Assembly: GCF_020055635.1 (NCBI RefSeq)
Contig: NZ_JAIPUT010000014.1
Span: 1 to 64,000 of the forward strand
DNA length: 64,000 nt
Source: Marivita sp.
GTDB lineage: Bacteria; Pseudomonadota; Alphaproteobacteria; Rhodobacterales; Rhodobacteraceae
Direction: 5' to 3'
The position numbers were made by a program, and so were the translations under genes. How positions within the stretch are numbered: the first letter of the stretch is position 1; the number at the start of each line of letters is the position of its first letter. Below, in pieces: positions 63,026-64,000 of this stretch. The notes beneath the pieces were generated by a model. It did not search any database. It saw only the letters and a program-made list of their open reading frames with translations, and was not told the DNA's origin.

Positions 63026-64000
63026 ATGAAGCCAGACTTTGCCCTGACCCTCTCCTTCAACGGAATTTCCCTGATGCGCCGCGTGCCGGGCGGCTGGACC
63101 CCTGTGGGCGACGTGGCGCTGGACGCCACGGACCTGCGCGGCGCCCTCGCCGATCTGCGCTCCGAGGCCGATGCCCTGTCGGCGCATGGCGGCCAGGTGA
63201 AACTCGTCATCCCCAACGAACAGATCAAGTACCTGACGATTCCCGATACCGGCCAGTTCGGCGGGGCGCTTCAGGATGACATCCGCGAAGCGCTCGACGG
63301 CGCCACGCCCTATGCGGTGGATGACCTGGTCTTCGACTGGGCGCAAAAGGACGGCACGGTCTACGTCGCCGCCGTTGCGAATGAAACGCTCGACGAGGCC
63401 GAAGCCTTTGCCAAGAGCCATCATTTCGAGCCGGTGTCCTTTGTCGCCAGGGCAGCGGATGGGCAGTTTGAGGGCGAGGTGTTTTTCGGTCCCGCCACGA
63501 CCTGGACCGGCGAAGCCCCCAGCAAGGATCCCGAAGCGATGGTCATCGTGCCGAGCGATGCGGTGGCGTCCCTGCCGCGCGACGGCACCCTTGAAGACCG
63601 CGTTTCCGAGATCGAGCCGCCCAAGTCGGGGTCCGAACCCGACGCGGAAGACGATGCGGCAGAGCCCGTCGCCGACACGGACGCCGCGGATGCGATCGAC
63701 GCGCTGGCACCGGGGATGGCGCAGGACGGTGGCCCCACCGACCCGGCACAAGTAGCGGCTGCCGCGCAGGCGGACTCGCCGATGCCGGTGCTGAAAATGG
63801 AGGCGCCCAAGACACCTGACACGCCCGCGTTCTCCTCCATCCGGGCGTCGCGGACCGCTCCGGACCCCGGTGAGGCCCCCTCGGCCCCCAAGGTCCAGGC
63901 GGCCCCGACCGAACCCGCCTCCGCCCCCCGGTTCAAGCTGGGCGGCGCGCGAAAATCGACGCGGGACACCGACATTACCGCACCGGCCCTTCAGGTCGAT
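63026..64000 (+). CDS. PilM/GspL-like protein, N-terminal part (runs off the window)
   Basis: The frame opens at ATG 63026 (MKPDFALTLSFNGISLMRR) and stays open through the last base, 325 codons. The first 150 residues resemble an actin-like PilM/GspL domain (VKLVIPNEQIKYLTIPDTG; LQDDIREALDGATPYAVDDLVFDWAQ; TVYVAAVANETLDEAEAFA). After about 165 the sequence becomes acidic and Pro/Ala-rich, probably a disordered linker. The C-terminus is outside the window. In this family such proteins are sometimes annotated as translation-factor-like by low-complexity matches, which I do not follow. It is divergent from the SIMPL gene. Confidence 0.7.
   Translation, partial: MKPDFALTLSFNGISLMRRVPGGWTPVGDVALDATDLRGALADLRSEADALSAHGGQVKLVIPNEQIKYLTIPDTGQFGGALQDDIREALDGATPYAVDDLVFDWAQKDGTVYVAAVANETLDEAEAFAKSHHFEPVSFVARAADGQFEGEVFFGPATTWTGEAPSKDPEAMVIVPSDAVASLPRDGTLEDRVSEIEPPKSGSEPDAEDDAAEPVADTDAADAIDALAPGMAQDGGPTDPAQVAAAAQADSPMPVLKMEAPKTPDTPAFSSIRASRTAPDPGEAPSAPKVQAAPTEPASAPRFKLGGARKSTRDTDITAPALQVD

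Overview
The window is GC-rich and gene-dense, and its gene content points to an alphaproteobacterium of the family Rhodobacteraceae (Roseobacter group). The indicators are pccB next to a PccR/ScfR-type regulator, bchE-bchJ with FnrL- and PpsR-like operators, TRAP and TAXI transporters, a LigM-type aryl O-demethylase, and a BLH/SQR-like sulfur cluster. I see no rRNA, tRNA, insertion sequence, integrase or CRISPR array. The assignment rests on recognition of families, not on a search.

Layout. 0-3.6 kb: start of pccB (minus), a Bcr/CflA-type MFS exporter and pccR, with TTTGCAAA/CTGCAAA boxes in both control regions. 3.6-6.8 kb: cell-wall amidase, Excalibur lipoprotein, gatA-gatC. 6.9-10.6 kb: GAF histidine kinase, then bchJ-bchE; the bchE promoter carries an FNR-like box and a TGT-N12-ACA PpsR-like palindrome. 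10.7-15 kb: UPF0173 hydrolase, metY, a quinone oxidoreductase, an MscS channel.

15-34.5 kb is a catabolic and transport region. On the minus strand lie arylamine N-acetyltransferase, extradiol dioxygenase, a TRAP DctPQM set, a LigM/DesA-like tetrahydrofolate-dependent O-demethylase and a GntR/FCD regulator with two TGTATACA operator candidates. Next to these is a TauE/SafE permease overlapping a TPP-dependent enzyme. Diverging on the plus strand are a TAXI receptor, a fused TRAP permease, an IclR regulator, an FAD aromatic hydroxylase and an RND efflux pair. Together they suggest uptake, demethylation, ring hydroxylation and meta-cleavage of methoxylated aromatic acids, with efflux for protection.

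34.5-49.7 kb is a cell-surface region with long AT-richer gaps: two glycosyltransferases, a sulfotransferase, a 2,422-residue secreted mosaic (two beta-propellers, two C-type lectin domains, a duplicated C-terminal module) and a 916-residue beta-helix/RTX protein. No type I secretion genes are in view.

49.7-59 kb holds small membrane and redox proteins and a sulfur operon: Crp/Fnr regulator, DUF2892, persulfide-dioxygenase-like MBL protein, a DUF442-SQR-like fusion, SulP and SLAC1/TDT transporters. The fusion lacks one of the two cysteines of SQOR, and the regulator has just two cysteines plus a nearby palindrome. 59-64 kb: an M10 serralysin-like protease with DUF4214, a glycosyltransferase-like protein, a SIMPL protein and the start of a PilM/GspL-like protein.
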